DNA from: JBBRZF01 sp038236965
Lineage (GTDB): Bacteria; Acidobacteriota; Terriglobia; Terriglobales; Acidobacteriaceae
Length of the DNA stretch: 7,231 nt
Assembly (NCBI GenBank): GCA_038236965.1
Contig: JBBRZF010000172.1
Location: forward strand, 1 to 7,231
Direction: 5' to 3'
Shown here: in pieces, positions 4,678-7,231 of the stretch
How positions within the stretch are numbered: position 1 is the first letter of the stretch
Layout of the letters: the number at the start of each line of letters is the position of its first letter
Made by a program: the position numbers and the translations under genes
Notes under the pieces: generated by a model
Databases searched by the model: none
What the model was told of the DNA's origin: nothing
Seen by the model: the letters and a program-made list of their open reading frames with translations, nothing else

Positions 4678-5937
4678 ATGGCGGCAGAACGCGGTTACCG
4701 GGAAGCTGTTCGGATGGCACTGGATACCATCGTCAAGAACAAGATGCGCTCCGGGTTGACCGTGCTCGGAATCGTGATCGGCGTGATGACCGTCATCGGA
4801 ATTTCGTCGGTGGTTCGCGGACTGAATGCCAATGTGCAGGGCGTGGTGCAGCAGATGGGTTCGAACATCATCTTCGCCTTCCACATGCCGCCTATCGTAT
4901 TCGGACGACCATCGTCGGAGATGCTGAGTCGTAAGGAACTGACCTACGAAGACGCCATGGCCATGCGCGACCTTCCACACGTGAAGGTGGTCAGCACCGG
5001 CATTCGTTATTTCCTGCCCCAGTTCGGTACCGGCACTTACTCGGTGAAATACAACGGGCGCAAGGCCAGCAATACGATCCTCGAAGGCGATACCTACACG
5101 GCGGCTGAGGTGTTCGATGTAGGTTCCACCAAGGGACGCTGGTTCACGCAGAACGAAGAAGAGAATCGCGCGAACCTCATCGTGCTGGGACACGACACGG
5201 CGGAAGAACTTTTTGGCGAGACTGATCCCATCGGGAAAGAAATCAATATCGAAGGACAGCTTTTCAGCGTGGTCGGCGTCGCCGAAAAGAAAAAGGGATT
5301 CAGCGGTGGGCAGAATCCTGAAGACAACATCGTCTTTTTTCCTTACACGACGTTCCACAAACTGCATCCCGAACTGAAGCAGAACTGGATAAGCGTCAAG
5401 GCCACTTCGCAGGACGATGTGCCTAAAGCCATTGACGAGATGCGCGATTTGCTGCGGCGTCGCCGCAAACTTCATCCCGACCAGATGGACAATTTTGAAG
5501 TCTTCAGCCAGAACTTGCTGCTCGATGTTTGGAACCAGATCACCGGAGGCGTCTTCATCTTCATGTTCGCGGTCTCGAGCGTGGGACTGATCGTGGGCGG
5601 CGTGGGCGTGATGAACATCATGCTGGTGTCGGTCACGGAGCGAACGAGGGAGATTGGCATACGCAAGGCCATTGGCGCGCGCAGGGGCGACATACTTTTC
5701 CAGTTCACGCTCGAGGCGGTTACGCTGACTTTTATCGGCGGAGCCATTGGCTTAGTTCTCGGTGGACTGGTCACGGCGCTGGTGCCGCTTGCGTTCCCAT
5801 CGCTTCCGGCTACGATGTCCGTTGAGTGGTCGGCGACGGCGCTGATTGCGTCCGGAGTGATTGGTCTGGTCTTCGGGATTTATCCGGCATGGAAGGCCGC
5901 GAATCTCGACCCCATTGAAGCCCTGCGATACGAATAA
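4678..5937 (+). CDS. MacB/FtsX-type ABC transporter permease (second of pair)
   Basis: A 419-residue paralogue of the preceding gene with the same layout. TM1 is at about 24-46 (RSGLTVLGIVIGVMTVIGIS), and a periplasmic MacB core domain runs to about 285, including GHDTAEELFG and DPIGKEINIEGQLFSVVGV (171-201). C-terminal helices lie at about 291-317, 349-372 and 385-404. The coupling segment SVTERTREIGIRKAIGAR (318-335) is almost identical to that of the first permease, and the C-terminus is YPAWKAANLDPIEALRYE. The two proteins differ widely in the periplasmic domain, so a heterodimer with two distinct halves is plausible. MacB-type systems do not transport by alternating access; they transmit ATP-driven motion across the membrane, often to an adaptor and an outer-membrane channel. 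None of these partners is encoded nearby. Confidence 0.9.
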   Translation: MAAERGYREAVRMALDTIVKNKMRSGLTVLGIVIGVMTVIGISSVVRGLNANVQGVVQQMGSNIIFAFHMPPIVFGRPSSEMLSRKELTYEDAMAMRDLPHVKVVSTGIRYFLPQFGTGTYSVKYNGRKASNTILEGDTYTAAEVFDVGSTKGRWFTQNEEENRANLIVLGHDTAEELFGETDPIGKEINIEGQLFSVVGVAEKKKGFSGGQNPEDNIVFFPYTTFHKLHPELKQNWISVKATSQDDVPKAIDEMRDLLRRRRKLHPDQMDNFEVFSQNLLLDVWNQITGGVFIFMFAVSSVGLIVGGVGVMNIMLVSVTERTREIGIRKAIGARRGDILFQFTLEAVTLTFIGGAIGLVLGGLVTALVPLAFPSLPATMSVEWSATALIASGVIGLVFGIYPAWKAANLDPIEALRYE

Positions 5938-5976
5938 CGTTTCGCTGATAAACGTTGGCTGATAACGTCCGCTGAT
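5937..5976. repeat. Three imperfect ACGT-N2-GCTGAT tandem units upstream of hpnI
   Basis: Units at 5937-5951 (ACGTTTCGCTGATAA), 5952-5964 (ACGTTGGCTGATA) and 5965-5976 (ACGTCCGCTGAT) are 12-15 bp long. They occupy most of the 60-bp gap between the second permease stop and the next start. They could be an operator array or slippage products; the sequence alone does not decide. Confidence 0.6.
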
Positions 5977-5997
5977 TTGGTAAGCTGAATCTCGCCG

Positions 5998-7146
5998 ATG
6001 CTCGCTCTCTTTTTCAGAATCGTTTCCGCCGCTTTCGCGCTGCTCGCGCTTGGCGGACTTGCGTATCTGCTGCTCACGCTGTGGAGTCTGCGCCGATACG
6101 CGATGAGTCGCACGGCGGCACCGGATTTCACTCCGCCAGTTTCCATGCTCAAGCCGCTCAAAGGCGTGGACCCGGCGATGTACGAGGCGTTTCGCAGTCA
6201 TTGCCTGCAGGACTATCCGGCTTTCGAAATCATCTTCGGAGTGAACGAGGCCGCCGATCCCGCTGTGGCGGCGGTTAACAGGTTGAAGGAAGAGTTTCCG
6301 GAACGGCGTATCGAACTCATCGTATGCCCGGAAGTGTTCGGTGCGAATCGCAAGGTGAGCAACCTGATGCAGATGGCGAAGACTGCGCGCTACGAATATC
6401 TGCTCATCAATGACAGCGACATCTTTGCGCCGCCGGATTATCTGCGCGAGGTGATGGGGCGCTTCGCCGAAGAACAGGTTGGAATGGTTACGGCGCTCTA
6501 TCGTGGAGTTGCGGCCGCAACTTTCGGTTCGCGGCTGGAGGCGCTCACCATCAGCACCGACTTCGCTGGCGGCGTGCTTTGCGCTATGCAGATCGATAAG
6601 GGACTGCACTTCGCTCTTGGTTCCACGCTGGCCATCTCTCGCAAGGCGCTGAACGACATCGGCGGATTCGAGCCGCTGCTCAATCATCTGGCCGACGATT
6701 ACGAACTCGGCGCGCGCAGCTCGAACGCCGGGTACACGGTGGCAATGGCGAACACCGTGGTCGAAACGCATCTGCACGACTACAGCTTCGGGCAGATGTT
6801 CGAGCATCAACTTCGCTGGGCGCGCACTATGCGCGATGCCCGCAAGGGCGGATACGCGGGCGTGCTGTTTACGTTCGCGCTGCCGTGGGCGGTGATGGCG
6901 GTTCTGTTCTCTAGGGGAAATATGTGGGCGTGGACGCTGCTCGGGGTTGCCGTCACGGTGCGGATGATTGCGGCGTATGCGCTCTGCGAACTTCTGAGCG
7001 ACCGCCGCACGATGCGCGATCTGTGGCTGGTGCCGGTACGAGATTTTGTAGGATTGGTGGTTTGGTTTGCGAGTCACGTAGGAAACACAATCGTTTGGCG
7101 TGGAGAGCGGTTTACGTTGAAGGATGGGAAACTTAGGCGCGCTTGA
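5998..7146 (+). CDS. hpnI: HpnI-like membrane glycosyltransferase (GT21, hopanoid biosynthesis)
   Basis: A 382-residue membrane-bound glycosyltransferase related to ceramide glucosyltransferases (GT21). HpnI transfers N-acetylglucosamine from UDP-GlcNAc to bacteriohopanetetrol at the cytoplasmic face, before deacetylation by HpnK. An N-terminal anchor helix (about 5-29) is followed by PPVSMLKPLKGVD (46-58), the nucleotide-sugar Asp motif NDSD (138-141), the acceptor-side DDYELG (233-238) and the (Q/R)xxRW motif QLRWAR (271-276). C-terminal helices lie at about 287-304, 309-333 and 346-365. Motif set and length match the family. The ATG at 5998 gives the full anchor but has no clear ribosome site. 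No other hopanoid gene is in the window. A GT21 enzyme acting on another lipid is the alternative. Confidence 0.8.
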   Translation: MLALFFRIVSAAFALLALGGLAYLLLTLWSLRRYAMSRTAAPDFTPPVSMLKPLKGVDPAMYEAFRSHCLQDYPAFEIIFGVNEAADPAVAAVNRLKEEFPERRIELIVCPEVFGANRKVSNLMQMAKTARYEYLLINDSDIFAPPDYLREVMGRFAEEQVGMVTALYRGVAAATFGSRLEALTISTDFAGGVLCAMQIDKGLHFALGSTLAISRKALNDIGGFEPLLNHLADDYELGARSSNAGYTVAMANTVVETHLHDYSFGQMFEHQLRWARTMRDARKGGYAGVLFTFALPWAVMAVLFSRGNMWAWTLLGVAVTVRMIAAYALCELLSDRRTMRDLWLVPVRDFVGLVVWFASHVGNTIVWRGERFTLKDGKLRRA

Positions 7147-7163
7147 GTGGCTTCTCTCCTTGC

Positions 7164-7200
7164 GGGGGATTGCCATTCCCCCCATACTTCTTTGTGTTTT
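7164..7200 (+). terminator. Probable rho-independent terminator after hpnI
   Basis: GGGGGA (7164-7169) pairs with TCCCCC (7177-7182) around a seven-base loop. A T-rich but interrupted tail (ACTTCTTTGTGTTTT) follows, starting a few bases after the stem. The stem begins 18 bp beyond the hpnI stop. The short stem makes this a moderate call. Confidence 0.5.
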
Positions 7201-7231
7201 CTAAAATCCTTGTTTTCTTTTGCGCAAGAGA

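Noticed and set aside
4600..5475. 291-residue minus-strand open frame
   Set aside because: Antisense shadow of the second permease; no family features.
5752..7185. 477-residue minus-strand open frame
   Set aside because: It is antisense to hpnI and the end of the second permease, with Arg/His-rich shadow composition; the + strand genes carry clear family motifs.

Overview
The window looks like a bacterial chromosome with moderately high GC. The gene set (a class A RNase P RNA, a hopanoid-type GT21 glycosyltransferase, paired MacB/FtsX permeases, Rhs debris and TonB-C mini-proteins) suggests a soil Acidobacteriota. This is inference from gene style, not from a marker-gene comparison. It divides sharply into a rearranged accessory half (about 1-2830) and an orderly core-like half (about 2890-7231).

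Accessory half. Bases 1-414 hold five copies of a 36-bp repeat separated by unrelated 30-bp intervals. Two copies are on the + strand and three are inverted, and a 130-bp stretch between the clusters carries a minus-strand YD/Rhs fragment. This has CRISPR-like geometry without cas genes, and the split, inverted layout also fits transposon ends. An orphan Rhs tip follows (about 579-1286): the end of the Rhs core joined to a domain with an HEGTH (HExxH) zinc-protease motif. It overlaps by ATGA a secreted TonB-C-domain mini-protein (1283-1801), which is a candidate immunity partner. A strong bidirectional terminator (1857-1892) closes this pair. Next come a minus-strand coding fragment (1948-2082), a + strand fragment of an unknown protein (2090-2311), an IS21-family relic (IstB C-terminus, hairpin, doubled terminal repeat, 2312-2576), and the 3' end of a tyrosine-recombinase gene that the IS cuts (2577-2825). 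The integrase stub stops about 65 bp from the 3' end of rnpB, so rnpB probably marks the edge of a genomic island.

Core-like half. rnpB lies on the minus strand (about 2892-3325) with a TATAAT box just upstream. Divergent from it is a two-gene unit of MacB/FtsX-type ABC permeases (3431-4660 and 4678-5937, 17-nt gap). No ATPase or periplasmic adaptor is visible beside them. Three imperfect ACGT-GCTGAT repeats fill the next gap, followed by a HpnI-like membrane glycosyltransferase (5998-7146) and a probable terminator at the right edge.

The permeases probably act together as one heteromeric efflux or mechanotransmission complex. HpnI would glycosylate bacteriohopanetetrol in the membrane. The Rhs tip plus TonB-C protein looks like a displaced polymorphic-toxin/immunity cassette of the kind that accumulates downstream of rhs genes.
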